Positions 24,392-35,889 are shown, counted from the first letter of the stretch. The stretch is 64,000 nt of DNA from Bordetella ansorpii (GCF_900078315.1 NZ_FKBS01000014.1:60802-124801); one strand, 5' to 3'. Made by a program: numbers and translations. The notes: generated from the letters alone by a model not told the origin.

Positions 24392-24432
24392 GACGGTGCG
24401 TCCAGGTTGTCTCCGTGGTCCTATCTGGGTGG

Positions 24433-24450
24433 ATGGACAACGTTATCCAT
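24433..24450. promoter_or_regulatory. LacI-family operator O1 (dehydratase side)
   Basis: An 18-bp near-perfect palindrome with a central AACGTT and one mismatched pair (ATGGACAACGTTATCCAT). A central CpG is typical of LacI/GalR operators. The same 16-bp core occurs in opposite orientation at 24643-24658. Confidence 0.75.
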
Positions 24451-24466
24451 AATGGGTAAATAAAAA

Positions 24467-24533
24467 GGCCCCCACGCCGCGCCTTCGGCTTGCTGCCCCC
24501 AAGGGGGCTTTGCCTTGGGGCGGCCCGGCGACA
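24467..24533 (-). repeat. Interspersed GC-rich intergenic repeat, copy A
   Basis: Inverted copy of the repeat found in tandem at 41003-41173 and partly at 57763. It contains GCAAGCCGAAGGCGCGGCGTG (written here in overlapping part only as AGCCGAAGGCGCGGCG) and complementary CCCCAAGG/CCCTTGGGG-type segments that can fold. Here it lies inside the divergent promoter region between the dehydratase and lacI-type genes, between the two operators. Confidence 0.7.
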
Positions 24534-24642
24534 AAAAACACCGGCCGGCCGTGATCGAAGGGAAAATCCCATCGGTTAGCGGATGAGGCGCCTGGTGGAT
24601 CCGGCACATGCACCCGCTTGCGCAGCTGACTCGGTAGAATAA

Positions 24643-24658
24643 GGATAACGTTGTCCAT
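24643..24658. promoter_or_regulatory. LacI-family operator O2 (lacI side)
   Basis: GGATAACGTTGTCCAT, the exact reverse complement of the O1 core. The two centres are 209 bp apart, close to 20 helical turns, so a tetrameric or paired repressor could loop the region. It is 51 bp upstream of the regulator ATG, suggesting autoregulation. Confidence 0.75.
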
Positions 24659-24708
24659 TCAGCGTGGAAAAGTTAGGGAAAACCCTTTATTCACGTCGCC
24701 CGCCTGCC

Positions 24709-25698
24709 ATGAAACCCAAATCCATCACCCTGCACGACGTTGCACGCGAAGCCGGCGTATCGCTGATCACGGCCTCGCGCGCCCTCAGCAATCCCGGCCG
24801 CGTGTCGCAGGCCACGGCCGCCCGCGTGCAGGCCGTCGCCGCCGAGGTGGGCTACGTGCCCAACCTGCTGGCCGGCGGCCTGAAGACGCGCCGCAGCCGC
24901 ACCGTGGCTGCATTGATGCCCATTGTCTCGGTGCCGCAGTTCCTGCCTACCATCCAGGCGCTGACGGCAGCGCTGGACCGCGAGGGCTATCAACTGATCC
25001 TGGGCCAGACAGGCTACGACCGCGCCCGCGAGGCCGCGTTGCTGGACGCGATGATGGGGCGCCGCGTCGACGGCATCGTGGTGGCGGGCATGCTGGGCGA
25101 TTCCCCGGCGGCGCAGCGGCTGCGGCAATCGGACATCCCGGTGGTCGAGACCTGGGAGTCGGTCGAGAATCCCGTGGACATGGTGGTGGGCTTCTCGCAT
25201 CGGCAGGTGGGCCGCGCGGTGGCCGAGTATTTCCTGGCGAAAGGCTGGACGCGCGTGGGCCTGGCCATCGGTGACGACCGTCGCGCCGTGATGCGCGCCG
25301 AGGCCTTTCGCGCCGCGATGGGACGCGAGGTGCCGACGGCGGTGGTGCCCGCGCCCAGCAGCGTGGCGTCGGGCCGCCGCGCCTGTGCCGAACTGCTGAA
25401 GAATCATCCCGATCTGCAGGCGGTCTGCTGCAGCTCGGACGGCCTGGCCGAAGGCGTGCTGACCGAAGCGCGCGTGCAGGGCTGGCGCGTGCCGGACGAC
25501 GTCGCGGTCTGCGGCTTCGGCGGCGCGGATTTCTCGGCGCATCTGGCGCCGTCGCTGACCACGGTGCACATCGACGGCGCGCGCATCGGCGAGCTGGCCG
25601 CGCAGTTGCTGATGGCGCGCTTTGCGGGACAGGATGTACTCGAACGCACGATCGACGTGGGGTTCGAGATCGTCGAACGGGAGTCGACGCGTACGTGA
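24709..25698 (+). CDS. LacI/GalR-family regulator
   Basis: A 330-residue LacI-type repressor. The N-terminal helix-turn-helix and hinge are in residues 5-55 (ITLHDVAREAGVSLITASRALSNPG), and the sugar-binding-protein-like domain runs from about residue 60 with TVAALMPIVS, RVDGIVVAGM and DVAVCGFGG. The ATG at 24709 matches the family N-terminus; a GTG at 24664 would add 15 residues. It is divergent from the talarate/galactarate dehydratase-like gene and probably represses it, using the two mirror-image operators in the gap. A sugar acid is the expected inducer. Confidence 0.92.
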   Translation: MKPKSITLHDVAREAGVSLITASRALSNPGRVSQATAARVQAVAAEVGYVPNLLAGGLKTRRSRTVAALMPIVSVPQFLPTIQALTAALDREGYQLILGQTGYDRAREAALLDAMMGRRVDGIVVAGMLGDSPAAQRLRQSDIPVVETWESVENPVDMVVGFSHRQVGRAVAEYFLAKGWTRVGLAIGDDRRAVMRAEAFRAAMGREVPTAVVPAPSSVASGRRACAELLKNHPDLQAVCCSSDGLAEGVLTEARVQGWRVPDDVAVCGFGGADFSAHLAPSLTTVHIDGARIGELAAQLLMARFAGQDVLERTIDVGFEIVERESTRT

Positions 25699-25712
25699 CA
25701 TGACCGGCCTGT

Positions 25713-25728
25713 CGCTGCCGTGGCAGCG
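25713..25728 (+). terminator. Hairpin after the LacI-type gene
   Basis: CGCTGCC-GT-GGCAGCG, 15 bp after the stop. A T-rich stretch (GATTTTATTTTC) begins about 12 bases later rather than immediately, so termination is uncertain. Confidence 0.35.
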
Positions 25729-25785
25729 TCATGACAGCCGATTTTATTTTCTTATCGCGGCCATTGAAGACGCCCGTCTTCATAG

Positions 25786-28182
<2,397 letters not shown>

Positions 28183-28191
28183 TGAGGTGAA

Positions 28192-28213
28192 ACGGCCCGC
28201 GCGAGCGGGCCGT
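28192..28213. terminator. Bidirectional hairpin after katG
   Basis: ACGGCCCGC-GCGA-GCGGGCCGT, a perfect 9-bp stem with a tetraloop between the convergent katG and chemotaxis genes. On the minus strand it is followed by TTTC. Confidence 0.6.
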
Positions 28214-28235
28214 GATCAGCGTGGCGTGCGCGCCT

Positions 28236-29174
28236 TTACGCGGATACCAGGCGCAACGTACCGGCCGGCGGATTGCCGGCCGCGTCCGTTCTGGGCGCGG
28301 CACGGCGATCCGCGGCTTCGAAGCGGAAGTAGGTCAGCGCATCGGCCTGCGTGCGGGCCTGCTCCTGCAGCGACATGGCGGCCGACGCGGTCGCTTCGAC
28401 CAGCGCGGCATTCTGCTGCGTGGCCGTGTCGATCTGTCCGACGGCCGAATTGATCTGGTCGATACCGGCGCTCTGCTCGGTATTCGCTTGCGTGATCTGC
28501 CGGATGATCTGCGAGATGCCGCCGGCGTTGCGTACCATTTCCTGCATGGTCTCCTGCACCTGCTCGGCCAGGCTGCGGCCCTGCTGGACCTGCTGCATCG
28601 AACCGTCGATCAGGTCCTTGATTTCCTTGGCCGCCGTGGCGCTGCGGTGCGCCAGCGTGCGCACTTCCGACGCCACGACCGCGAAGCCCTTGCCCTGCTC
28701 GCCCGCCCGCGCGGCCTCGACGGCGGCGTTGAGGGCCAGGATATTGGTCTGGAAGGCGATGGATTCGATCGTGGTGATGATCTCGCCCATCTTGCCGGAC
28801 GAGTCGCTGATGCGGCGCATCTGGTTGCGCATGGCTTCCATCATCTGGCCATTCTGCTGGGCGATGTCGTTGCCTTGCGACACCAGGCGGCTGGCCTCGA
28901 CCGAGTTCTGCGCCGTCTGGCGGACCGAGGCGGCCAGTTCTTCCACGGCGGATGCGGTTTCTTCCAGCGAGCTGGCTTGCTCTTCCGTGCGCGACGACAG
29001 GTCCAGGTTGCTTTCGGCAATGTGGGAGGAGCCCGCTGCCACCTCCTGGGCGGCCAGGGAAATGGAGCGCAATTGCGTCACCAGGCCGTTCTGCATGATG
29101 CCCATCGAGGCCAGGACGCTGCCGTCCGGCGCGGCGTCCGCGCCACGAATATGGCCAAAATTGTCACCACGCAC
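28236..29174 (-). pseudogene. 5'-truncated methyl-accepting chemotaxis transducer
   Basis: A 312-residue reading frame that holds only the cytoplasmic signalling part of a Tsr/Tar-type transducer: the methylation helix (SSRTEEQASSLEETASAVEEL) and the hairpin tip EIITTIESIAFQTNILALNAAVEAARAGEQGKGFAVVA (written across the conserved tip). The first residues, RGDNFGHIRG then GSVLASMGIMQ, look like the end of a HAMP domain. The in-frame sequence before the GTG at 29174 reaches a stop at 29230-29232 with no membrane helix or ligand domain. The gene is therefore a fragment, or a soluble transducer formed by deletion. Its end is next to an unrelated LysR gene. Confidence 0.7.
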
Positions 29175-29245
29175 ACTTTGGTTGTATTGCCGGACTGGAA
29201 AAGCCGGGAAATAAGCCTTGGCGCGCGATCAGCCCGTGGACGGTC

Positions 29246-30154
29246 TTACCCTCCGCACGCATGGATCATGAATTGCCGGAACGCATTGGCCGGCTTGGCC
29301 AGCGCCGCACGGGGATGCCAGATCATGCCCGCCTCCATCGGCGGCACGGCATCGGCCAGCGGCGTCGCCTCGATCTTCTTGCCTTCCAGCGACCAGGGCC
29401 GGTAGACCATGTCCGACAGCACGGTCACGCCGAAGCCGTGGGCGACCAGGCCGCGCAGGGCTTCCATCGAGCGCGTGCGAAAGGCGATGTCGGGCCGAGC
29501 CGCGGCGTGCTTCTGCCAGTAACCCAGCGTGGACTGCTCGCCTTCGTCCATCTCCAGCAGGATGTAGGGATAGGCGGCCACGTCGGCCAGCGTGGGAGCG
29601 GGCATGGCCAGCAAGGGGTGGTCGGAAGCCGTCCACAATTGCCGGCGCGACTTCACCAGCACGTGATGGTCGAAGCGCGAACGCCGCTCCATGTTCGAGA
29701 TCAGCGCCACGCCCATTTCCACGTCGCCGCTGGCGACCGCGGCCTCGATATCCGGGCGATCCATGTCGATCAGGTCCAGCACGACGTCGGGATAGCGACG
29801 CCGGAAGCGCGCCAGCAGATCAGGCAGGAAGTAGCCCAGCACGGTGTACGACGCCGCGATACGCACCGATCCCCGTAAGGCATAACGCTGGAAGCCGGGT
29901 TCTCGCAGCGCGTCGTCCAGCGTGTCCAGCACTTCGCGCACGCGTTGATGGAAGTGGTGGCCTTCGGGCGTCAGCGTGACCCCGTGCGGATGGCGATCGA
30001 ACAGCCGCACGCCCAGTTGCGCTTCCAGGCCCAGGATGGCATTGGTGACCGCCGACTGCGAGACGTGTTCGTCGGTGGCTGCCATGGAAAGCCGCCCGGT
30101 GCGGGCGGCGGCGGCGAAATAGCGGAGCTGGCGCAGGCTGACGTCTCGGGTCAT
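29246..30154 (-). CDS. LysR-family regulator of the ferredoxin oxidoreductase
   Basis: LysR-type regulator of 302 residues: helix-turn-helix in residues 20-45 (LSMAATDEHVSQSAVTNAILGLE) and effector domain from about residue 93 (GSVRIAASYTVLGYFLPDLL). It is divergent from the fused indolepyruvate-type oxidoreductase gene with 100 bp between starts. A perfect 9-bp inverted repeat with the classic T-N11-A spacing lies in that gap, so it very probably controls the divergent gene and itself. Its ten bases before the ATG are identical to those of the LysR gene at 19789. Confidence 0.9.
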   Translation of the reverse strand: MTRDVSLRQLRYFAAAARTGRLSMAATDEHVSQSAVTNAILGLEAQLGVRLFDRHPHGVTLTPEGHHFHQRVREVLDTLDDALREPGFQRYALRGSVRIAASYTVLGYFLPDLLARFRRRYPDVVLDLIDMDRPDIEAAVASGDVEMGVALISNMERRSRFDHHVLVKSRRQLWTASDHPLLAMPAPTLADVAAYPYILLEMDEGEQSTLGYWQKHAAARPDIAFRTRSMEALRGLVAHGFGVTVLSDMVYRPWSLEGKKIEATPLADAVPPMEAGMIWHPRAALAKPANAFRQFMIHACGG

Positions 30155-30160
30155 ATGTTT

Positions 30161-30189
30161 TTCATATATCTGGTACTTGAATATATGAA
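30161..30189. promoter_or_regulatory. LysR-type operator (T-N11-A)
   Basis: TTCATATAT, an 11-base spacer, then ATATATGAA: perfect 9-bp arms with the T-N11-A core expected of LysR binding sites. It begins 7 bp upstream of the LysR ATG and ends 65 bp before the oxidoreductase ATG. Confidence 0.7.
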
Positions 30190-30254
30190 TATACGATGGC
30201 TTGCCGCGTTCCTACACTGCCTCGAAAAGCCACCAAGGCTCCGAGGAGACCCGC

Positions 30255-33200
30255 ATGAACGCCCCACTGCCCGCCGCCGTCCTGGAGGCTGCCGATCCCG
30301 CATCGCCAGACCCTGCTGCCCTGCCGGTCGGCCGCCAATATCTCAGCGGCACCCAGGCGCTGGCGCGGCTGCCTCTGCTGCAGAAGGCACGGGACCGTGA
30401 CGCCGGACTGAACACCGCAGGTTATGTGTCGGGGTATCGCGGGTCGCCGCTGGGCGGCCTGGACCAGGCCCTGTGGAAGGCGCGCCGCGATCTGCAGGCG
30501 CACGATGTGGTCTTCCAGCCCGGATTGAATGAAGACCTGGCCGCCACGGCGGTCTGGGGCAGCCAGCAACTGGGCCTGTTCCCGGGCGCCACCCGCGATG
30601 GCGTGTTCGGCATGTGGTACGGCAAGGGGCCGGGCGTGGACCGGTCCATCGATGTGTTGAAGCATGCCAACTCGGCGGGCACCGCGCCGCACGGCGGCGT
30701 GCTGCTGCTGGCGGGCGACGACCATGCCGCCAAGTCGTCGTCGGTGGCGCATCAATCCGAACATGTCCTGATCGCCAGCGGCATTCCCGTGCTGTATCCC
30801 TCGAATGTGCAGGAGTACCTCGACTACGGACTGCACGGCTGGGCCATGAGCCGCTACACCGGCCTGTGGGTAGCGATGAAGTGCGTGACCGACGTGGTGG
30901 AGTCCAGCGCATCGGTCGAGTTCGATCCCCAGCGGGTGCAGGCCGTGCTGCCGTCCGATGCCTTGCCCGAGGGGGGGCTGAACATCCGCTGGCCCGATAC
31001 GCCGCTGGCGCAGGAAGCGCGCCTGCTGGATCACAAGTGGTATGCCGCATTGGCTTACGTGCGGGCCAACGGATTGAATCGCGTCGTGCTGGACAGCCCC
31101 GATGCGAGGTTCGGCATCATGACGGCCGGCAAGGCCTATCTGGACGTGCGGCAGGCGCTCAACGACCTGGGCCTGGACGAGACAGCCTGCAAGGCCGCGG
31201 GCATCCGGCTGTTGAAGGTCGGCTGTATCTGGCCGCTGGATGCGCAGGATGCGAGATCCTTCGCCACGGGGTTGAAAGAGATCCTGGTGGTGGAAGAGAA
31301 ACGCCAGATCCTGGAGTACGCGCTGAAGGAGGAACTGTACAACTGGCGCGACGACGTGCGCCCGCGCGTGTACGGCAAGTTCGACGAGCGTGACAACGGC
31401 GGCGGTGAATGGTCCATGCCGCGTGGCGGCTGGCTGTTGCCAGCGCGGTATGAACTGTCGCCCGCGCTGATCGCGCGCGCCATCGCCGCGCGATTGGACA
31501 AGACCGATCTGCCCGAGGCCTTGCGCGCGCGCATCGCGGCCCGGCTGGCCGTGCTGGATGCGAAGGAGCGCGAAGCCAGGCGGCCCACGCTGGTGGAGGA
31601 ACGCAAGCCCTGGTTCTGTTCGGGCTGTCCGCACAACACGTCGACGCGCGTGCCCGAGGGCTCGCGCGCGGTGGCGGGCATCGGTTGCCACTACATGGCG
31701 ATGTGGATGGACCGCAATACCGACACCTTCAGCCAGATGGGCGGCGAAGGCGTCGCCTGGCTGGGCCAGAAGGACTTCACATCGGAGCGCCACATCTTCG
31801 CCAACCTGGGCGACGGCACGTACTTCCATTCGGGCCTGCTGGCGATACGCGCCGCGATCGCGGCCAAGGCATCGATCACCTACAAGATTCTCTACAACGA
31901 TGCCGTGGCGATGACGGGCGGGCAGCCTGTGGACGGCGTGCTGACAGTGCCCGGCATCGCCGCCCAGGTGCTGGCCGAGGGCGTGGCGAAGGCCGTGGTG
32001 GTGACCGACGAGCCGGACAAGTACGTGGGCGCGCTGGCGCTGCCTGCGGGCATCGACGTGCATCATCGCCAGTCGCTGGACGACGTGCAGCGCGCATTGC
32101 GCGAGGTGTCCGGCACCACCGTGCTGATCTACGACCAGACCTGCGCCACCGAGAAGCGCCGCCGCCGCAAGCGCGGCGAGTATCCCGATCCACCCAGGCG
32201 CGCCTTCATCAACGCGGCCGTGTGCGAAGGGTGCGGCGATTGTTCGGTGCAGTCCAACTGCCTGTCGGTCGAGCCCCTGCCGACGGCGCTGGGCACCAAG
32301 CGGCGCATCAATCAATCGTCGTGCAACAAGGACTATTCGTGCGTCGAGGGCTTCTGCCCCAGCTTCGTCACGGCCGAAGGCGCGGTGCCGCGCAAGACGC
32401 GCGCGGTGCAGGGAGGCGTGGCGTTGGCCGAAGCGCCCCTGCCCGATGCCGCGCGGATCGCCGAGAACTCGGCGTACCGCCTGGTGGTGGCTGGCGTGGG
32501 CGGCACCGGCGTGGTGACGATCGGCGCGTTGCTGGGCGCGGCGGCGCATATCGAAGGCAAGGGCGTCACCGTGCTGGACATGGCGGGCCTGGCGCAGAAA
32601 GGCGGCGCGGTGCTCAGCCACGTGCAACTGGCGAACCGGCCCGAGGACCTGCAGGCTACGCGCGTGGCGGTCGGCCAGGCGGACATGGTGATCGGCTGCG
32701 ACGCGCTGGTGGCGGCATCGCCCGAGGTGCTGGCGCGCATCCGGCCCGATGGCGGACGCGCGGTGGTCAACAGCACGGCCGCGCCCACCGCGGCGTTCCT
32801 GTCGCAGCCCGATTGGCGGTTTCCTGGCGGGCGGGCCGAGGAGGCGCTGCGCGGCAGCACGGGCGAGCGTTGCGATTTCATCGAGGCCGGGCCGTTGGCC
32901 GAGACCCTGCTGGGCGACAGTATCTTCGCCAATCCCATGCTGCTGGGCTTTGCGTGGCAGAAGGGCGGCGTGCCGCTGGCGTTGGAGAGCCTGCGCGCGG
33001 CCATCGAGCGCAATGGCGTCGCGGTGCAGAAGAACCTGGCCGCGTTCGAGCTGGGCAGGCAGGCCGCGCATCATGGCGCGCAGGCCTTGCGGCCCGTGCG
33101 CGAGGCGGGGGTGACGCTGTTGCCCGAATCGCTGGACGGCTTGATACGGCGTCTGGCGGGGCATCTGACGGCTTACCAGAGTGCCGCGTATGCGCAGCGT

Positions 33201-33797
33201 TATCTGGATGCCGTCGAAGCGGTGCGTATCCGGGAAACCGGTCTGGCCGCATCGAAAGACCTGCCGCTGACGCGCGCCGTGGCCGGCAACCTGGCCAAGC
33301 TGATGAGCTACAAGGACGAGTACGAAGTGGCGCGCCTGCATACCGATCCGGCGTTCAGGCAAAGCCTGCGCGAGCAGTTCGAAGGCGAGCCCGGCAAGGA
33401 CTATCGCCTGACCTACCATCTGGCGCCGCCCGCCATCGCCAGGCGCGATGCCCGGGGCCGCCTGCGCAAGCGCGCGTTCGGATCATGGATGGAGATGGCT
33501 TTCCGTGTGCTGGCGCCGATGAAGCGGCTGCGAGGCACATCGCTGGACCTGTTCGGCAAGACCGCGGAGCGCCGCATGGAGCGGCGGCTGGCCGACGAGT
33601 ACCTGGCGCTGTGCGGCGAGTTCTCGGATACGCTGAATACGGAGAACCTGGAGGCGGCACTGGAATTGGCCTCTCTGCCCGACGGCATCCGCGGCTATGG
33701 CCACGTGAAGGAACGCAACGTGGCGCAGGCCGAGCAGCGACGGAAGGGATTGCTGGCGCGTTACCGGGCAGCGCGCAAGACCGCCCTGGCGGCCTAG
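30255..33797 (+). CDS. Fused indolepyruvate ferredoxin oxidoreductase
   Basis: An 1180-residue enzyme of the 2-oxoacid:ferredoxin oxidoreductase superfamily, oxidising an aryl or branched-chain 2-oxoacid to the acyl-CoA. The N-terminal pyrophosphate/pyrimidine-type domain (YVSGYRGSPLGGLDQAL) is followed by a TPP-binding domain (WFCSGCPHNTS, GIGCHYMAMW, ANLGDGTYFHSG). A cysteine-rich insert with CEGCGDC near residue 657 and YSCVEGFCPS may bind a [4Fe-4S] cluster. A gamma-type domain (VVAGVGGTGVVTIGALL) comes next, then a C-terminal extension. This single-chain form is usual in aerobic Proteobacteria. The ATG at 30255 has GAGGAG upstream. It has no operon partner. Confidence 0.92.
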   Translation: MNAPLPAAVLEAADPASPDPAALPVGRQYLSGTQALARLPLLQKARDRDAGLNTAGYVSGYRGSPLGGLDQALWKARRDLQAHDVVFQPGLNEDLAATAVWGSQQLGLFPGATRDGVFGMWYGKGPGVDRSIDVLKHANSAGTAPHGGVLLLAGDDHAAKSSSVAHQSEHVLIASGIPVLYPSNVQEYLDYGLHGWAMSRYTGLWVAMKCVTDVVESSASVEFDPQRVQAVLPSDALPEGGLNIRWPDTPLAQEARLLDHKWYAALAYVRANGLNRVVLDSPDARFGIMTAGKAYLDVRQALNDLGLDETACKAAGIRLLKVGCIWPLDAQDARSFATGLKEILVVEEKRQILEYALKEELYNWRDDVRPRVYGKFDERDNGGGEWSMPRGGWLLPARYELSPALIARAIAARLDKTDLPEALRARIAARLAVLDAKEREARRPTLVEERKPWFCSGCPHNTSTRVPEGSRAVAGIGCHYMAMWMDRNTDTFSQMGGEGVAWLGQKDFTSERHIFANLGDGTYFHSGLLAIRAAIAAKASITYKILYNDAVAMTGGQPVDGVLTVPGIAAQVLAEGVAKAVVVTDEPDKYVGALALPAGIDVHHRQSLDDVQRALREVSGTTVLIYDQTCATEKRRRRKRGEYPDPPRRAFINAAVCEGCGDCSVQSNCLSVEPLPTALGTKRRINQSSCNKDYSCVEGFCPSFVTAEGAVPRKTRAVQGGVALAEAPLPDAARIAENSAYRLVVAGVGGTGVVTIGALLGAAAHIEGKGVTVLDMAGLAQKGGAVLSHVQLANRPEDLQATRVAVGQADMVIGCDALVAASPEVLARIRPDGGRAVVNSTAAPTAAFLSQPDWRFPGGRAEEALRGSTGERCDFIEAGPLAETLLGDSIFANPMLLGFAWQKGGVPLALESLRAAIERNGVAVQKNLAAFELGRQAAHHGAQALRPVREAGVTLLPESLDGLIRRLAGHLTAYQSAAYAQRYLDAVEAVRIRETGLAASKDLPLTRAVAGNLAKLMSYKDEYEVARLHTDPAFRQSLREQFEGEPGKDYRLTYHLAPPAIARRDARGRLRKRAFGSWMEMAFRVLAPMKRLRGTSLDLFGKTAERRMERRLADEYLALCGEFSDTLNTENLEAALELASLPDGIRGYGHVKERNVAQAEQRRKGLLARYRAARKTALAA

Positions 33798-33847
33798 TGC
33801 GCAGCGCCGCCGGCATGCCGGCACGATACGCATACTGGTAGTACGAT

Positions 33848-33870
33848 CGGCCGTCTCTCAATGACGGCCG
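33848..33870. other. Stem-loop between the oxidoreductase and LysR genes
   Basis: CGGCCGTC-N7-GACGGCCG, a perfect 8-bp stem ending 12 bp before the LysR start at 33883. It could terminate upstream transcription without a T-run, or be an operator of the LysR gene. Confidence 0.4.
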
Positions 33871-33882
33871 AGCAGGCCAGCC

Positions 33883-34785
33883 ATGGAAAACATCCTACGC
33901 AGACTCGATTTCACTTCGCTGCGGCTGTTCGTGGCGGTGTGCCAGGAAAACAGCATTGCCCGCGCGGCGGAGCGCGAATTCATCGCGCCGTCCGCCGTCA
34001 GCCGCCGCATTGCCGAGATGGAGTCGCTGGTCGGCCTGCCCCTGATCCAGCGCCATGCGCGCGGCGTCAACGTCACCCCCGCGGGCCAGACCGTGCTGCG
34101 CCACGCGCGCCAGATCATCGGCGACGTCGAGTCCATGGCCGCCGAGCTGTCGCGGCTGTACGCGGGCGTGAAGGGGCGCGTGCGCGTGGTGGCCAATCTG
34201 TCGGCCATCGTGCAATTCCTGCCGGAGGACGTGGCGGCGTTCCAGCGCCTGTTTCCCGAGGTGGACATCGACCTTGAGGAACAGCACAGCCCCGACGTGC
34301 TGAGGCTGGTGCGCGAGCGCGCGGCCGACTTCGGCATCTGCAATCGCGTGGCCGACCTGCAGGGTCTGGCGTCGCTGCCCTACCGGCGCGACCGCCTGGC
34401 CGTGATGATGCCCTCTGGCCATCCGCGCGCTGCGGCCCGTCAGCTGGCCCTGCGCGACATTGCGCGGGAAACCTTCGTGGGCCTGCGCGAGAACAGCGCG
34501 CTGACGCAACTGCTGGCCGCCCAGGCGCGAGAGGCGGGCGCCACGCTGGACGTGAAGATCCGCGTGGCCAGCCTGGACGCGCTGTGCCGCATGACGCACG
34601 CGGGCCTGGGCATGGCGGTGATGCCGCAGCAGGTGGCCGAGATGTACATGCAGGCCCTGGACGTGGCGGTGATCCCGTTGTCCGATCCCTGGGCGCAGCG
34701 CGAGATCTGCATCGTCTTCGCCGGTCAGGACGCGTTGTCCGCGACGGCCGGCACGTTGGTGCGCTTCCTGTCCCAACCTGCCTGA
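33883..34785 (+). CDS. LysR-family regulator upstream of the Bug/aconitase pair
   Basis: A 300-residue LysR protein: helix-turn-helix in residues 25-50 (SIARAAEREFIAPSAVSRRIAEME) and effector domain from residue 92 (GRVRVVANLSAIVQFLPEDV). It is transcribed in the same direction as the following Bug and aconitase-like genes, with 129 bp between, instead of the more common divergent layout. It is the closest regulator to that acid-catabolism block and may activate it; this is inferred from position only. Confidence 0.9.
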   Translation: MENILRRLDFTSLRLFVAVCQENSIARAAEREFIAPSAVSRRIAEMESLVGLPLIQRHARGVNVTPAGQTVLRHARQIIGDVESMAAELSRLYAGVKGRVRVVANLSAIVQFLPEDVAAFQRLFPEVDIDLEEQHSPDVLRLVRERAADFGICNRVADLQGLASLPYRRDRLAVMMPSGHPRAAARQLALRDIARETFVGLRENSALTQLLAAQAREAGATLDVKIRVASLDALCRMTHAGLGMAVMPQQVAEMYMQALDVAVIPLSDPWAQREICIVFAGQDALSATAGTLVRFLSQPA

Positions 34786-34914
34786 GCCATCTCGATTGGC
34801 GACGGCTGGCCTGCCCAATCGGCACTTCGGCCGCGCGCGGACCGCTACGTATAGTGCACCTTGCACGCCGGCACGGGGCGCTCAGACCCCGCCGCGAATA
34901 CCAAGGAGACACGG

Positions 34915-35886
34915 ATGACCATCGCCAGACTCGTGGCGGGCTGTACGCTCGCCTTCAGCGCCTTGTTGCAGCACTCGCCCGCCGCCGCGGACTATCCTGA
35001 CCACCCGATCCGCCTGATCGTGCCCACCTCGCCCGGCTCGACGGCCGATGTGGTGGCGCGCGTGGTGGCCGATGCCCTGGGCAAGTCGCTGGGGCAGCCG
35101 ATGATCGTCGAGAACCTGTCCGGCGCCGCCGGCATTCCGGGCACGCGGCAACTGGTGTCGGCCAGGCCGGACGGCTACACGCTGGCCATGGTGTCGTCCA
35201 ACCATGCCATCAATCCCAGCCTGTACCGCAACATCCCGTACGACTCGGTGCGCGACATCACGCCGGTATCGGTGGTCGGCACCACGCCGCTGGTGCTGGT
35301 CACGGCCAGGAATTCGCCGTACCGCAACGTGGCCGATCTGCTGAAGGCGGCGAAGGCCGAGCCGGGCAAGATCAACTACGGTTCGTCCGGCACGGGCAGC
35401 GTGCTGCATCTGGCGGGCGAGCTGCTGAAATCCCGGGCGGGCGTCGACCTGATGCACATCCCGTATCGCGGCGGCAACGCGCTGATTACCGATGTGATGT
35501 CGGGCCAGGTGCAGACGGCATTCCTGGCGGTGCCGTCGGTGATCGCGCAGGTGCAGGCGGGCCAGTTGCGCGCGCTGGCGGTCAGCACGCCCGGACGGGT
35601 ATCGGTGCTGCCCAGCGTGCCGACGCTGGCCGAGTCCGGCGTGCCAGGGTATTCGTACGACGCGTGGATCGCATTGATCGGCCCGGCCAGGCTGCCCGCC
35701 GACATCGCGCGCAGGCTGCAGGCCGCCACGCAACAGGCCATGCAGGACAAGGCCGTGCTGGCCACGTTGCAGCCGCAGGGCTTCGTGGCGCAGGGCGGCA
35801 CATCAGAACAGGCGGCGCAGATTCTGGCCGCCGAGATCACCAAGACGCGGTCGCTGGTGACGGCCGCGGGCATTTCTCCCGAGTAG
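34915..35886 (+). CDS. Bug-family (TctC) periplasmic binding protein
   Basis: A 323-residue tricarboxylate-type receptor with a signal peptide (LVAGCTLAFSALLQHSPAAA) and Bug motifs HPIRLIVPTSPGSTAD, IVENLSGAAGIPGT, YGSSGTGSVLHLAGE and MHIPYRGGN. AAGGAG precedes the ATG at 34915; the open frame before it is not coding. An aconitase-like gene starts four bases after its stop, so the two are cotranscribed. The tctBA membrane components lie about 3 kb downstream, so this is the best candidate receptor for that transporter. The expected ligand is a di- or tricarboxylate. Confidence 0.93.
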   Translation: MTIARLVAGCTLAFSALLQHSPAAADYPDHPIRLIVPTSPGSTADVVARVVADALGKSLGQPMIVENLSGAAGIPGTRQLVSARPDGYTLAMVSSNHAINPSLYRNIPYDSVRDITPVSVVGTTPLVLVTARNSPYRNVADLLKAAKAEPGKINYGSSGTGSVLHLAGELLKSRAGVDLMHIPYRGGNALITDVMSGQVQTAFLAVPSVIAQVQAGQLRALAVSTPGRVSVLPSVPTLAESGVPGYSYDAWIALIGPARLPADIARRLQAATQQAMQDKAVLATLQPQGFVAQGGTSEQAAQILAAEITKTRSLVTAAGISPE

Positions 35887-35889
35887 CTC

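Noticed and set aside
30162-33419. A 1085-codon open frame on the minus strand
   Set aside because: Antisense shadow of the indolepyruvate ferredoxin oxidoreductase; composition is shadow-like and there is no family motif.
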